64,000 nt of DNA from Nocardioides mangrovicus (GTDB lineage Bacteria; Actinomycetota; Actinomycetes; Propionibacteriales; Nocardioidaceae). The stretch spans positions 1 through 64,000 of the forward strand of contig NZ_RDBE01000005.1 of assembly GCF_003674065.1 (NCBI RefSeq), in the 5' to 3' direction. This document shows, one piece after another, positions 1 through 8,266 of the stretch (its first letter is position 1; every line of letters starts with the position of its first letter). A program made the translations under genes and the position numbers. Below the pieces are notes generated by a model. It was not told the DNA's origin. It worked only from the letters and a program-made list of their open reading frames with translations, and did not search any database.

Positions 1-78
1 GCAAGCGATCTCAGATGTCACAGATCCGTGCAGCAGCCCCATCCTGCCGCCCGTCGTGGGGCCTTCGGCGAGACGGCC

Positions 79-633
79 TCAGACCAGGCGTTCCAGCAAC
101 CCGCTGTCGACGTCGTAGAGGAAGCCGCCGACCTTGACCGTGTCGGGGATGAGCGGGTGGGAGACGACCGCGTGGACGTCGTCGCGCAGGCTGGCCCGCT
201 GGTCGGAGACGACGCCGAAGGTCTGCCAGCTGGCGTCCTGGCCGGCCGAGGCGCTGACCCGCTCACGGATCTCAGTCAGCGTCGAGGAGGCCATCGCGCA
301 GCGGGTGTGGGGGATGACCAGGATCCGGCTGACGTTGAGCAGGTGGACGCCGAGGACGAGGGCCTCGAGGGCCTGCGGGGTCACGCGGCCGCCGGGATTG
401 CGGAAGATCTTGGCGTCGCCGGGCTCCAGGCCGATCATCCGCAGCGGGTCGATGCGGGAGTCCATGCAGGTGACCAGCGCGACACCGGCGCGGGCGATGC
501 CGTCGAAGCCGGAGAGCCCGAAGTCCTCGGCCCATTCGCGGTTGGCGGCCATCAGGTCGTCGAAGTCGTGGTCGGCAGGGACGGCGGGGTCGGTGGGGAC
601 GGCCGCTGTCTCGGCCGCGGCGGTGTCGGTCAC
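79..633 (-). CDS. beta-class carbonic anhydrase
   Basis: Zinc enzyme that interconverts CO2 and bicarbonate in the cytoplasm. The 184-residue product carries the beta-class zinc ligands: CMDSR (Cys56, with the Asp58/Arg60 dyad) and HTRC (His109, Cys112). Small actinobacterial beta-carbonic anhydrases have about this length. The GTG start at 633 gives the sequence VTDTAAAETA; no strong Shine-Dalgarno precedes it, and the first 25 or so residues are low-complexity, so a later start is possible. It begins 5 nt after the MFS stop and is the last gene of the minus-strand unit parC, lipoprotein, MFS, carbonic anhydrase. Bases 1-78 beyond its stop hold nothing I recognise. Confidence 0.93.
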   Translation of the reverse strand: MTDTAAAETAAVPTDPAVPADHDFDDLMAANREWAEDFGLSGFDGIARAGVALVTCMDSRIDPLRMIGLEPGDAKIFRNPGGRVTPQALEALVLGVHLLNVSRILVIPHTRCAMASSTLTEIRERVSASAGQDASWQTFGVVSDQRASLRDDVHAVVSHPLIPDTVKVGGFLYDVDSGLLERLV

Positions 634-638
634 GGAGG

Positions 639-2390
639 TCAACCTACCGCCGGGCGGCGGCCGAAGAGCGTGAGCGCGAGCACACCGGCGAGAGCAGCGC
701 ACAGCGCCGCGCCGGTGAAGATGGTGTGCACCTGGACGATGCCGGCGGCCACCTCGTGGTCGGGCCGGTAGGCCTCGTAGTACCGGCGCAGCCCCACCGT
801 GGTGAGCACCGAGATGCCCACCAGCATCCCGACCATCCGGGCCACCACGACCAGCGCACTGGCCACGCCGTGCACCGCGGCGTCGGTGGCGTCGAGCAGG
901 GCGAGGTTGACCGGCGCCAGCGCGAGCCCGAAGCCGAGCCCGGTGAGCACCAGCGGCAGTGTGGCCGTCCAGTGCTCCAGCGAGTGGGCGTCCCAGCGGC
1001 CCATCCAGACGAAGCCGGCCACTGCGGCCGTCATGCCGAGCGCGGTCACCGCCCCCGGCGCCAGCCGGCGGGCCAGGCGTCCGCCGAGCACGGCTCCCAC
1101 CGGCACCGCGACCAGCAGCCGTAGCAGCACCAGGGCCGCCAGCAGCTGGGAGTCGCGGTAGGTCGTGAGCCGGGCGTAGACGGGGATGTCGACCAGCGCG
1201 GCGATCAGCGCGGCACCGACGAAGAAGCTCACCACCAGGCTGCCCCAGGCCGGCCGGCGGCGCAGCGCGCCGTGGGGGACGAGCGGATCGCTGGCCCGCC
1301 GCAGGTGCAGCACCAGCAGCACGGCGGCCACCGCCGAGCCGGCCAGCAGCCATGGACCGGCGGGGGAGAAGACCCGTACGGCCGGATCGGCCGTCGCGAA
1401 CGCGAGCACCACCCCGGCCAGGGCGAGGGCCAAGAGTCCGGACCCGACCGGGTCGGCACGCCCGGCGTCGCGCAGCCAGCCCCGCAGGTCGACCAGGGGC
1501 CGCGACGCCCACCAGCACCGCGCAACCAGCAGCACCAGCGCGACGACGGCGACGAGTGCTAGCGGGGTCAGCCACCGGCTCTCCCCGACCACCGGCACGA
1601 ACGGCGTGCCGAGGCTCACCGACGTCACCAGCGCCTCGGGCTCCCACAGCAGCAGCACCAGCGCGGCCAGGAAGACCGCCAGGAGCAGCAGGCCGAGCGG
1701 GTCGGGGACCGCCACAACTCCACACTTGCGCAGTTGTGGTGTCCGTTGTGGGCCGGTTGTCGGCACATGTCGGGCGCGGACCTTCGCAAGTGTTGAGTTT
1801 TGGCGCGCACCGGGTTCACCGGCCACCCCGTCCCCAGCGACCCCGACCACCACGGCCAGCGCCAAGCCCACGGCCAGGTTGAGGACGAAGATCGCCTCCC
1901 ACGGGGCCACTGCCAGCACCACCGCGCCGAGCAGCGGGCCCAGCACCGAGCCGACCTCCTGCACCGCCGAGACGATGCCGAGCGGGACGGCGCGGCGCTC
2001 GGGCGGGTAGAGGTCGGCCACGAGCGCCAGCGTGGCCGGCACCAGTCCGCCGCCACCGACGCCTTGGAGGAACCGGCCGGTCACCACGCTGGGCAGGTCG
2101 AAGGCCAGGGCGGTGACCAGCGAGCCGAAGGAGAAGACGAGCAGCGACGCCGTCAGCACCGGCACCCGGCCGCGGACGTCGGCGATGCGCCCGATCAGCG
2201 GCAGCATCGCGATGTAGCCGAGCAGGAAGCCGGACACGATCGGGGCCGCGCGCTGCAGCTCGTCGACGCCCAGGCCGACGGTGAGCATCATGTCGGGCAG
2301 CGCCAGCACCACGACGTAGGTGTCGGCGGCCGCGAAGGCGACCGCGACGGCCGCGACGGCCAGCAGCCGCCGGGCCGTCGGGGTGGTCAT
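639..2390 (-). CDS. MFS efflux transporter, P55/Rv1410c type
   Basis: Multi-pass inner-membrane transporter of 583 residues. MFS motif A (GRIADVRGR) lies at about residues 67-75, and the many hydrophobic segments fit a 14-helix layout. Its ATG overlaps the stop of the upstream LppX/LprG-like lipoprotein (ATGA). That lipoprotein-MFS pairing matches the mycobacterial lprG-Rv1410c operon, which exports triacylglycerides and lipoglycans and affects drug tolerance, so a lipid-export role is inferred. Residues 196-227, in the central loop after TM6, are encoded by an inverted-repeat DNA segment with atypical codons (see 1710-1805). Otherwise the frame is open and the protein looks intact. A generic drug:H+ antiporter is the alternative. 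Confidence 0.85.
   Translation of the reverse strand: MTTPTARRLLAVAAVAVAFAAADTYVVVLALPDMMLTVGLGVDELQRAAPIVSGFLLGYIAMLPLIGRIADVRGRVPVLTASLLVFSFGSLVTALAFDLPSVVTGRFLQGVGGGGLVPATLALVADLYPPERRAVPLGIVSAVQEVGSVLGPLLGAVVLAVAPWEAIFVLNLAVGLALAVVVGVAGDGVAGEPGARQNSTLAKVRARHVPTTGPQRTPQLRKCGVVAVPDPLGLLLLAVFLAALVLLLWEPEALVTSVSLGTPFVPVVGESRWLTPLALVAVVALVLLVARCWWASRPLVDLRGWLRDAGRADPVGSGLLALALAGVVLAFATADPAVRVFSPAGPWLLAGSAVAAVLLVLHLRRASDPLVPHGALRRRPAWGSLVVSFFVGAALIAALVDIPVYARLTTYRDSQLLAALVLLRLLVAVPVGAVLGGRLARRLAPGAVTALGMTAAVAGFVWMGRWDAHSLEHWTATLPLVLTGLGFGLALAPVNLALLDATDAAVHGVASALVVVARMVGMLVGISVLTTVGLRRYYEAYRPDHEVAAGIVQVHTIFTGAALCAALAGVLALTLFGRRPAVG
1710..1805. repeat. 96-bp palindromic element inside the MFS gene
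   Basis: Ends are 21-bp imperfect terminal inverted repeats, 1710-1730 and 1785-1805, matching at 19 of 21 positions (shared core ACACTTGCG). Inside the left end, CCACAACT at 1712-1719 also pairs perfectly with AGTTGTGG at 1732-1739. The length, 96 bp, is exactly 32 codons, so the MFS frame stays open. Codons encoded here on the minus strand (CAA, TCA, ACA, CTT, CGA, CAT, TGT, GGA, GTT) are ones the flanking gene hardly uses, and the base composition is visibly less GC-rich. It looks like a MITE-like insertion tolerated in a cytosolic loop. No target-site duplication is evident and no second copy occurs in the window. Confidence 0.7.
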
Positions 2391-3073
2391 GGCTTGGTGA
2401 TCTTCACCGTCTTGCCGTACCGGCTGAAGCCGACCGTGTAGGTGACGTCGTCGGCGCCGGGGTAGAAGGGGCCCTTGATCTTGGCGGTGACGAGATGGTT
2501 CGTGGAGTCCAGGGTGAACGTGGCGTCGAAGTCCTGGTTCTCCGCGCTGGGGATGATGGCGCCGACCTTGGAGCCGGCGACCCGGCCGGTCAGCGTGGAG
2601 AGCACTTGCTTGCCCTCGCGGGTGTCCTTGCCCTTCTTCAGGTCCTTGACGCCGCTCAGCACCGAGGAGAGCCCGCCCCCGGCCGTGAACAGCGACGCCG
2701 GGTCGGGCGCCCCGAAGTCGTCGGGATCGATCTTCTGGTAGGAGCCGCCGAACTTGATGTAGGTGTCGCCGTCGACGGCGATCACCGGCACCTCCACCGA
2801 CAACCCGCTTTGCACCACCGAGATCTTGCCCTCGAAGGCCGGCGCCTTCGTGCCGACGCCGGTGGCCTTGAGGATGCCCTGCGTGCCCTTGGGCAGCTTG
2901 GGCGTGCTCAGCGCGATGGTGACGGCCTTGGCGTCGTCGAGGTACTTCTGCGCGGCGGCCAGGCGCTGGCTCGGCGAGAGCGAGCGGGCCTTCTTCTCCG
3001 CCGCCGACCCGCCACCGCACCCGGCGACCAGGCCCAGGGCGAGCACGACGGCCAGGGCGAGCAGACGTTTCAC
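2387..3073 (-). CDS. LppX/LprAFG-family lipoprotein (LprG-like)
   Basis: A 228-residue precursor starting at GTG 3073 with a classic lipoprotein signal: KR, a hydrophobic run, then the lipobox VAGC with Cys19 as the lipidated residue. The mature part matches the LppX_LprAFG family of mycolata and relatives, beta-sheet lipoproteins with a lipid-binding pocket (DGDTYIKFGGSYQKID region near residue 110). It starts 4 nt after the parC stop and its TGA overlaps the ATG of the MFS gene, the arrangement seen in lprG-Rv1410c. The inferred role is to accept a lipid such as triacylglyceride from the transporter on the outer face of the membrane. Confidence 0.87.
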   Translation of the reverse strand: MKRLLALAVVLALGLVAGCGGGSAAEKKARSLSPSQRLAAAQKYLDDAKAVTIALSTPKLPKGTQGILKATGVGTKAPAFEGKISVVQSGLSVEVPVIAVDGDTYIKFGGSYQKIDPDDFGAPDPASLFTAGGGLSSVLSGVKDLKKGKDTREGKQVLSTLTGRVAGSKVGAIIPSAENQDFDATFTLDSTNHLVTAKIKGPFYPGADDVTYTVGFSRYGKTVKITKP

Positions 3074-3077
3074 GCGC

Positions 3078-5531
3078 TCAGCCTGCCACGGGACCCGCAC
3101 AGGCCGAGATCGGCTGGCTGCCGGGCACGCCCGACCCGTCGCGACGTCCCTCGGCGGCCGGCAGGTCGACCGGCGCACCGCTGGCGGCCGAGGCGCGAGC
3201 CGGTGCGCGGCCGGCCCAGGCGAAGACCAGGGTGTCCTCGCCTCGCAGGAAACGCTGGCAGCGCACCCCTCCGGTGGCGCGGCCCTTGCCCGGGTACTCC
3301 GCGAAGGGCGTGACCTTGACCGAGCCGGCGTCGGTGCCCGGCAGCGCCGAGCCCGCCCCGGCCACGGTGACCACCACGGCGTCGGCGGGGTCGAGGGCGC
3401 CGAAGAACACCACGCGGTGCCCGGCGGTGAGCTTGACGCCGGCCATGCCGCCGCCCTGGCGGCCCTGCGGGCGGACCGCCTCGGCACCGAAGTGCAGCAG
3501 CTGGGCGTCGGAGGTGATGAAGCACAGCTCCTCGGTGCCGGTGGTCAGCTGCAGCCCGCCGACCACCTCGTCGCCGTCGGCGAGCGCGATGACCTCCCAG
3601 TCGTCGCGGGAGAGCAGCTCCGGCTTGACCCGCTTGACGACGCCGTTGCGGGTGCCGAGCGCGAGCCCGGGGGAGTCGAGGTCGAGCATGGTGAGCGCGA
3701 GGATGCGCTCGCCCTGGGCGAGGTCGAGGAACAGCCCCGCGGGGGCACCGCCCTGCAGGTTCGGGTGGCTGGCCGTGGCCGGCAGCGTCGGCAGGTCGAG
3801 CACCCCGAGCCGCACCAGCCGGCCGGTGCTGGTGAGCACGCCCACCTCGCCGCGGGCCGTGGAGCGGACCGTGGAGACGACGACGTCGTGGTTGGTGCGA
3901 GCGCCCTCGGCGGCCGGCTCCAGGTCGCTGGTGCGGGCCAGCAGGCCGGTGGAGGAGAGGTAGACCAGGCAGGGGTCGTCGGCCACCTCCAGCGGTGCCG
4001 TGGCGGTGGCGGTCTGGCCGCCGGACTCCAGCAGCACGGTGCGCCGGGGGGTGCCGAACGTCTTGGCGACGTCGGCCAGCTCCTCGGAGACCACGGCGCG
4101 CAGCCGGGCGTCGTCGGTGAGGATCTCGTCGAGGTCGGCGATCTCGCGGCGCAGCTCGTCCTGCTCCTTCTCCAGCTCGATGCGGCTGAAGCGGGTGAGC
4201 CGGCGCAGCTGCAGGTCGAGGATGTACTCCGCCTGCGGCACGCTGAGGTCGAAGACCGAGATCAGCCGCTCCTTGGCGGTGGCGGTGTCGTCGCTGGAGC
4301 GGATCAGCTGGATGACCTCGTCGATGTCGAGCAGCGCGATCAGCAGCCCCTCGACCAGGTGCAGCCGCTCGGCCTTCTTGTCGCGCCGGAACTGCGAGCG
4401 GCGGCGCACGACCTCGAAGCGGTGCCCGAGGAACACCTCCAGCATCTCCTTGAGCCCCAGCGTGCGGGGCTGACCGTCGACGAGGGCGACGTTGTTGATG
4501 CCGAAGGACTCCTCCAGCGGCGTCTGCTTGTAGAGCTGCTCGAGCAGGGCCTCGGGGACGAACCCGTTCTTGATCTCGATGACCAGCTGCAGCCCCTTCT
4601 CGCCGTCGGTCAGGTCGACGATGTCGCTGATGCCCTGCAGCTTCTTGGCCACGACCAGCTTCTTGATCGCCTCCTTCACCCGCTCGGTGCCGACGCCGTA
4701 GGGCAGCTCGGTGACCACGATGCCCTTGCGCCGCGGAGTGACGTTGTCGACCTTCGCGGTGGCCCGCATGCGGAACGTTCCGCGGCCGGTCTCGTAGGCC
4801 TCGCGCACGCCGTCGAGCCCGACGATCTTGCCGCCGGTGGGCAGGTCGGGGCCGGGGATGAACCGCATCAGCCCGTCGACGTCGGTCTGCGGGTGCTTGA
4901 TCAGGTGCCGCAGCGCCTGCACCACCTCGACCAGGTTGTGGGGCGCCATGTTGGTGGCCATGCCGACCGCGATGCCGGTGGCGCCGTTGACCAGCAGGTT
5001 GGGGATGGCCGCCGGCAGCACGGTGGGCTCGGTCTCGCGGCCGTCGTAGGTGGGTCGGAAGTCGACGGTGTCCTCGTCGATGGAGGCGGTCATCGCCACC
5101 GCGGCCGGCGCCATCCGGCACTCGGTGTAGCGCATCGCGGCCGGCGGGTCGTCGCCGCCGGGGGAGCCGAAGTTGCCGTGGCCGTCGACGAACGGGAGCC
5201 GCATCGACCAGGGCTGGGCCATCCGCACCAGGGCGTCGTAGATGGCGCCGTCGCCGTGGGGGTGCAGCCGGCCCATCACCTCGCCGGTGACGCGGGCGCA
5301 CTTGACGTGGCCGCGATCGGGTCGCAGCCCCATGTCGTTCATCGTGTAGAGGATCCGGCGCTGCACGGGCTTGAGGCCGTCGCGAGCATCGGGCAGGGCG
5401 CGGGAGTAGATGACCGAGTAGGCGTACTCGAGGTAGCTGGCGCGCATCTCGTCGCCGACGTCGATGTCGACGATGTTCTCCTCGAAGTCCTCCGGTGGCG
5501 GGGGAGCGCTGCGTCGGGCCATGCGCGCCAT
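3078..5531 (-). CDS. parC: DNA topoisomerase IV/gyrase subunit A (ParC-like)
   Basis: Type IIA topoisomerase breakage-reunion subunit, 817 residues. The winged-helix active site holds Arg134-Tyr135 (AAMRYTECR). The quinolone-pocket segment reads [20 protein letters not shown], so the positions equivalent to E. coli GyrA Ser83/Asp87 are Gly and Asp. The C-terminal beta-pinwheel is present, but instead of the canonical GyrA box (QRRGGKG) there is only a loose GRQGGG, which favours the second actinobacterial A subunit (ParC) over the housekeeping gyrase. No ParE gene lies nearby. Start ATG 5531 was chosen; ATG at codon 4 is equally plausible. It heads the minus-strand operon and is divergent from the gene at 5588. 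Confidence 0.88.
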   Translation of the reverse strand: MARMARRSAPPPPEDFEENIVDIDVGDEMRASYLEYAYSVIYSRALPDARDGLKPVQRRILYTMNDMGLRPDRGHVKCARVTGEVMGRLHPHGDGAIYDALVRMAQPWSMRLPFVDGHGNFGSPGGDDPPAAMRYTECRMAPAAVAMTASIDEDTVDFRPTYDGRETEPTVLPAAIPNLLVNGATGIAVGMATNMAPHNLVEVVQALRHLIKHPQTDVDGLMRFIPGPDLPTGGKIVGLDGVREAYETGRGTFRMRATAKVDNVTPRRKGIVVTELPYGVGTERVKEAIKKLVVAKKLQGISDIVDLTDGEKGLQLVIEIKNGFVPEALLEQLYKQTPLEESFGINNVALVDGQPRTLGLKEMLEVFLGHRFEVVRRRSQFRRDKKAERLHLVEGLLIALLDIDEVIQLIRSSDDTATAKERLISVFDLSVPQAEYILDLQLRRLTRFSRIELEKEQDELRREIADLDEILTDDARLRAVVSEELADVAKTFGTPRRTVLLESGGQTATATAPLEVADDPCLVYLSSTGLLARTSDLEPAAEGARTNHDVVVSTVRSTARGEVGVLTSTGRLVRLGVLDLPTLPATASHPNLQGGAPAGLFLDLAQGERILALTMLDLDSPGLALGTRNGVVKRVKPELLSRDDWEVIALADGDEVVGGLQLTTGTEELCFITSDAQLLHFGAEAVRPQGRQGGGMAGVKLTAGHRVVFFGALDPADAVVVTVAGAGSALPGTDAGSVKVTPFAEYPGKGRATGGVRCQRFLRGEDTLVFAWAGRAPARASAASGAPVDLPAAEGRRDGSGVPGSQPISACAGPVAG

Positions 5532-5587
5532 TCAAGCAAGGCGCGCCGACGATTCCCGCGTACCCGCGCCGTGGGATGCTGCTGGGT

Positions 5588-5929
5588 GTGGCCAACACGA
5601 CCATGCCGACGCCCGTCCTCGTCGCCGGTGGGGCGCTGTGCCTCCTCGGGGGCTACCTGGTCGGCGTCGTGGCCGGACCCGACACCCCGCAGCGCACCAC
5701 TGCCGTGGTGAGCAGCTTCACCGCTGCGGGAGATCGGCTGTGCCTGAAGGGCGAGGCGGTCAAGGACGCCGACGGGGCCGAGGACGGCGTGCTCTGCGGC
5801 ACCTGGCGCCGCAGCGCGGCGTCGTCGAGCACCCCGGTCAAGGGTCAGGAGTTCCGGTTCGTGCTCGTGCGCGGCCAGGACTCCGACCGCAAGCCGGCCA
5901 CCTTGATCTACGGCGACGTGGTGCGCTAG
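5588..5929 (+). CDS. hypothetical protein with N-terminal signal anchor
   Basis: About 113 residues with one N-terminal hydrophobic segment (LVAGGALCLLGGYLVGVVAG) followed by a small polar domain containing a Cys pair (CLK and LCG) that may form a disulfide outside the membrane. I do not recognise the family. GTG 5588 is preferred over ATG 5603 because it sits just after the divergent parC start region, but neither has a good ribosome-binding site. It ends 2 nt before the K+ channel start, suggesting co-transcription. Its function is unknown. Confidence 0.55.
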   Translation: MANTTMPTPVLVAGGALCLLGGYLVGVVAGPDTPQRTTAVVSSFTAAGDRLCLKGEAVKDADGAEDGVLCGTWRRSAASSSTPVKGQEFRFVLVRGQDSDRKPATLIYGDVVR

Positions 5930-5931
5930 CG

Positions 5932-7005
5932 GTGGCCGTCGAGCGCGACCTGGTCCGCTTCCCCACCGTCGTCCGCTCCCCGTGGTGGGAGCTCTCGCGA
6001 CGGCTGCTGCTGGCGCTGGCGATCCTGGCCGGCACCGTGCTGCTGGTCTATCTCGACCGGGGCAGCTACGTCGACAACAACGACCCGACCAAACACGTCG
6101 GGCTGGTCGACGCCTTCTACTACACGACCGTCACGCTCAGCACCACCGGCTACGGCGACATCGCGCCGGTCACCGAGGGCGCCCGGCTGATCAACGCCTT
6201 CGTCGTCACGCCGCTGCGCATCGCCTTCCTGGTGCTGCTGATCGGTACCACCCTGGAGGTCCTCGCCTCCCAGGGCCGCGAACGCTTCCGGGTCGCCCGG
6301 TGGAGGAAGAAGATGGTGGATCACGTCGTCGTCGTCGGCTACGGCACCAAGGGCCGCAGCGCCGTCCAGCTGCTGGTGAGCAACGGTGTCGACAAGGAGA
6401 AGGTGGTCGTCGTCGACCCCGGCTCCGCGGCGCTGGAGGACGCCAACGCCGACGGTCTGGCCGTCGTCGCGGGCGACGCCACCCGCCGCGAGGTGCTGCG
6501 AAGGGCCGGGGTCGAGACCGCCTCACAGGTGATCATCACCACCAGCCGCGACGACTCCTCGGTGCTGGCCACGCTGACCGCACGCCAGCTCAACCCGGAC
6601 GCCTACATCGTCTGCGCCGTGCGCGAGTCCGACAACGTCGCCCTGGTCAAGCAGAGCGGTGCGGACTCGGTGATCACCTCCTCCGACGCCGTCGGGCGGC
6701 TGCTCGGCATCTCCTCGATCAGCCCGACGCTGGGCTCGGTCATGGAGGACCTGCTCACCTACGGCGACGGCCTGGAGGTGGCCGAGCGCGAGCTGCTGGT
6801 CACCGAGGTCGGCAAGCAGCCCCAGCAGCTGCCCGACCAGGTGATCGCGGTGGCCCGCGACGACAAGGTCTATCGCTACTTCGACCCGACCGTCACCCAG
6901 CTCGCCCGCGGCGACCGGCTGATCGTCGTACGACCCAGCAAGGAGCTGCCCTGGGCTCCCCGCCCGGGCACACACGGCGAGGCCGGGGCGGACGAGGACG
7001 ACTGA
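5932..7005 (+). CDS. potassium channel with TrkA-N (RCK) domain
   Basis: A 357-residue two-helix K+ channel subunit. TM1 is at about 24-41, the selectivity filter TTGYGD at 71-76 and TM2 at about 86-108. A cytoplasmic Rossmann RCK domain opens with VVGYGTKGRS (134-143), followed by a smaller C-terminal RCK lobe to about residue 335 and an acidic tail. This is the MthK/Kch architecture, in which ligand binding to the RCK ring gates a tetrameric pore. The GTG start at 5932 lies 2 nt after the previous stop; the codons read V-A-V-E-R-D. All channel motifs look intact. Confidence 0.92.
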   Translation: MAVERDLVRFPTVVRSPWWELSRRLLLALAILAGTVLLVYLDRGSYVDNNDPTKHVGLVDAFYYTTVTLSTTGYGDIAPVTEGARLINAFVVTPLRIAFLVLLIGTTLEVLASQGRERFRVARWRKKMVDHVVVVGYGTKGRSAVQLLVSNGVDKEKVVVVDPGSAALEDANADGLAVVAGDATRREVLRRAGVETASQVIITTSRDDSSVLATLTARQLNPDAYIVCAVRESDNVALVKQSGADSVITSSDAVGRLLGISSISPTLGSVMEDLLTYGDGLEVAERELLVTEVGKQPQQLPDQVIAVARDDKVYRYFDPTVTQLARGDRLIVVRPSKELPWAPRPGTHGEAGADEDD

Positions 7006-7084
7006 CATACCGCCGGTTTGTTTGAACGTCACCCGAAACGGCTAAAGCCCTCTGGTCGGGTCATCGTGGAGAGGGAAACTGTCA

Positions 7085-7228
7085 ATGGACACCATCTTGT
7101 GGCTCATCGCCGTCGTGCTGGTCATCGCCGGCATCGTGACTGCGATCCGGGGCCAGATCCTGTACGGGATCGTGCTGATCGTCGTCGGCCTGCTGGTCGG
7201 CCCCGGAGGCGTCAGCATCTTCAACTAG
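7085..7228 (+). CDS. GPGG-motif small membrane protein
   Basis: A 47-residue protein with two hydrophobic helices and the C-terminal signature GLLVGPGGVSIFN. Small membrane proteins ending in a GPGG motif are widespread in Actinobacteria and have no assigned function. ATG 7085 follows a purine-rich GGAGAGGGAAA stretch that can serve as ribosome-binding site. The gene is too short for standard ORF cut-offs, but its motif makes it convincing. Confidence 0.8.
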   Translation: MDTILWLIAVVLVIAGIVTAIRGQILYGIVLIVVGLLVGPGGVSIFN

Positions 7229-7250
7229 GCCGTCGCGCCGCGGCCGCCGA

Positions 7251-7367
7251 TCACTGCGGCGGCTGCGGCGTGGCCTCCGGCCGGTCCGGTGCCGGGATGG
7301 GGTCGGGATCTGCCGACGGGTGGATCTCCGGCTCGGGTGCGCCGGGCTCTTGTGGTGAGGTCGTCAT
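7251..7367 (-). CDS. small Pro-rich acidic protein
   Basis: A 38-residue ORF beginning MTTSPQEPGAPEPEIHPS and rich in Pro, Asp and Glu. It is reported because its N-terminus closely resembles the second tiny ORF at 8064-8189 (MTSSPQEDPQTHP), which suggests two paralogues about 0.8 kb apart on the same strand. It is probably disordered. There is no good ribosome-binding site and no recognised family, so it may not be translated. Confidence 0.35.
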   Translation of the reverse strand: MTTSPQEPGAPEPEIHPSADPDPIPAPDRPEATPQPPQ

Positions 7368-7403
7368 GCATGGACCGGTACCCGGCTGGCTACCGGGCAT
7401 GTC

Positions 7404-7562
7404 ATGAGCGAGCAGTCTCCCCAGACCGAGCAGGCCAAGCCGACCGAGCAGGCCGACGGCGACGTCGTCTCCGACCCCGCCGACGACGCGGGTCAGGCCG
7501 GTGACTGGACCGGCGAGGGCGGCGCCACCGAGGACGGGCCCGCGACCGACGACGAGGGCTGA
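7404..7562 (+). CDS. small acidic hypothetical protein
   Basis: A 52-residue, very acidic, low-complexity ORF (MSEQSPQTEQAKPTEQADGD start, DEG end) with the GC-rich third positions typical of genes here. No hydrophobic segment, no known domain. It is convergent with the DinB-family gene, whose stop is 11 nt away. The Shine-Dalgarno is weak, and the region between it and the ORF at 7367 contains a short inverted repeat (CCGGTA/TACCGG) that could be a divergent operator. Real coding status is uncertain. Confidence 0.4.
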   Translation: MSEQSPQTEQAKPTEQADGDVVSDPADDAGQAGDWTGEGGATEDGPATDDEG

Positions 7563-7577
7563 GAGCGGACCGTCAGC
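7558..7577. terminator. short inverted repeat spanning convergent stops
   Basis: GCTGA at 7558-7562 pairs with TCAGC at 7573-7577; each arm contains one of the two facing stop codons (small acidic ORF on plus, DinB family on minus). The stem is only 5 bp and there is no T-tract, so terminator function is tentative. Confidence 0.25.
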
Positions 7578-8067
7578 GTCCGGTGACGCCGTCGGTGAGC
7601 TCACGCACGACGTCCGCGTGCCCGGCGTGACGCGCCGTCTCGCTCGTCATGTGGGCCAGGATCCAGCGCACGGTGCGCGTCTCGCCGTCGACCCGGCCGG
7701 CGGACACCGCCGCGGGGTCTCCCGCCTCGCGGACGGCGTCGTTGCTGGCGGTGATCGCGGCCTCGTAGCCGGCCACCAGATCGGCCACGGGCTGCGCGTC
7801 CGACGCAGCGCGGGCGGCCTCCCAGTCCGGCTCCTCGCCGACGCCGCGCAGCACGACGCCGAACCAGTAGCGCTCGCCGTCGGTGAGGTGACGCACCAGG
7901 CGCGGCAGCGACGTACCGGTGGGCAGCACCACCCGGCGCGCCTCGGACTCCGAGAGGCCGTCGAGCTTCTTCACCACGCTGGAGCGGGCGAAGTCCAAGA
8001 AGGCCAGCGCGAGCTCGACCTCACCGCCGTCGCTGCGGGGAGCCGGCTCTCGCTGCGACTCCGTCAC
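7573..8067 (-). CDS. DinB-family (DUF664) protein
   Basis: A 164-residue protein of the DinB four-helix-bundle fold, DUF664 subgroup. Candidate metal-binding histidines are in HLTDGERYWF (near residue 60) and in the C-terminal HMTSETARHAGHADVVRE. Members are putative metal-dependent enzymes related to thiol transferases of mycothiol or bacillithiol metabolism; the substrate here cannot be read from sequence. The GTG start at 8067 overlaps the stop of the tiny acidic ORF at 8064-8189 (GTGA), implying translational coupling. Confidence 0.85.
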   Translation of the reverse strand: MTESQREPAPRSDGGEVELALAFLDFARSSVVKKLDGLSESEARRVVLPTGTSLPRLVRHLTDGERYWFGVVLRGVGEEPDWEAARAASDAQPVADLVAGYEAAITASNDAVREAGDPAAVSAGRVDGETRTVRWILAHMTSETARHAGHADVVRELTDGVTGR

Positions 8068-8189
8068 GAGGCCTCGCCGCGGTCCTTCTCCTCCCCGTCC
8101 TCCGGCTTCTCGCCGGGCACGATCTCCGGAGCGTCCTCCTCCGAGGTGGCCGGGTGGGTCTGTGGATCCTCCTGCGGGCTGCTGGTCAT
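8064..8189 (-). CDS. tiny acidic protein coupled to DinB-family gene
   Basis: A 41-residue ORF starting MTSSPQEDPQTHP, strongly acidic with Lys near the end (GEKPEDGEEKDRGEAS). Its TGA overlaps the GTG of the DinB-family gene, the same tight junction used by real operons in this window. Its first residues resemble those of the ORF at 7251-7367. It is probably unstructured and its function is unknown. The operon overlap is the main reason to regard it as coding. Confidence 0.5.
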   Translation of the reverse strand: MTSSPQEDPQTHPATSEEDAPEIVPGEKPEDGEEKDRGEAS

Positions 8190-8253
8190 GCGCCCCCAGT
8201 GCCCGCACCAGCGCGGAGGATGCGCTGTCGCTCTCACTGTCGGTGCTGCCGCC

Positions 8254-8259
8254 TAGCCT
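8254..8259 (+). promoter_or_regulatory. candidate leaderless promoter -10 (TAGCCT)
   Basis: TAGCCT fits the TANNNT -10 consensus of actinobacterial housekeeping promoters and lies 7 nt before GTG 8267. That is the spacing expected when the transcript starts at the start codon. Confidence 0.4.
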
Positions 8260-8266
8260 CATCGAG

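Noticed and set aside
7251-7604. 117-codon minus-strand frame covering the small acidic ORF
   Set aside because: Only its last 38 codons resemble another protein in the window. The upstream part is the antisense of the acidic ORF at 7404-7562 and has no features.
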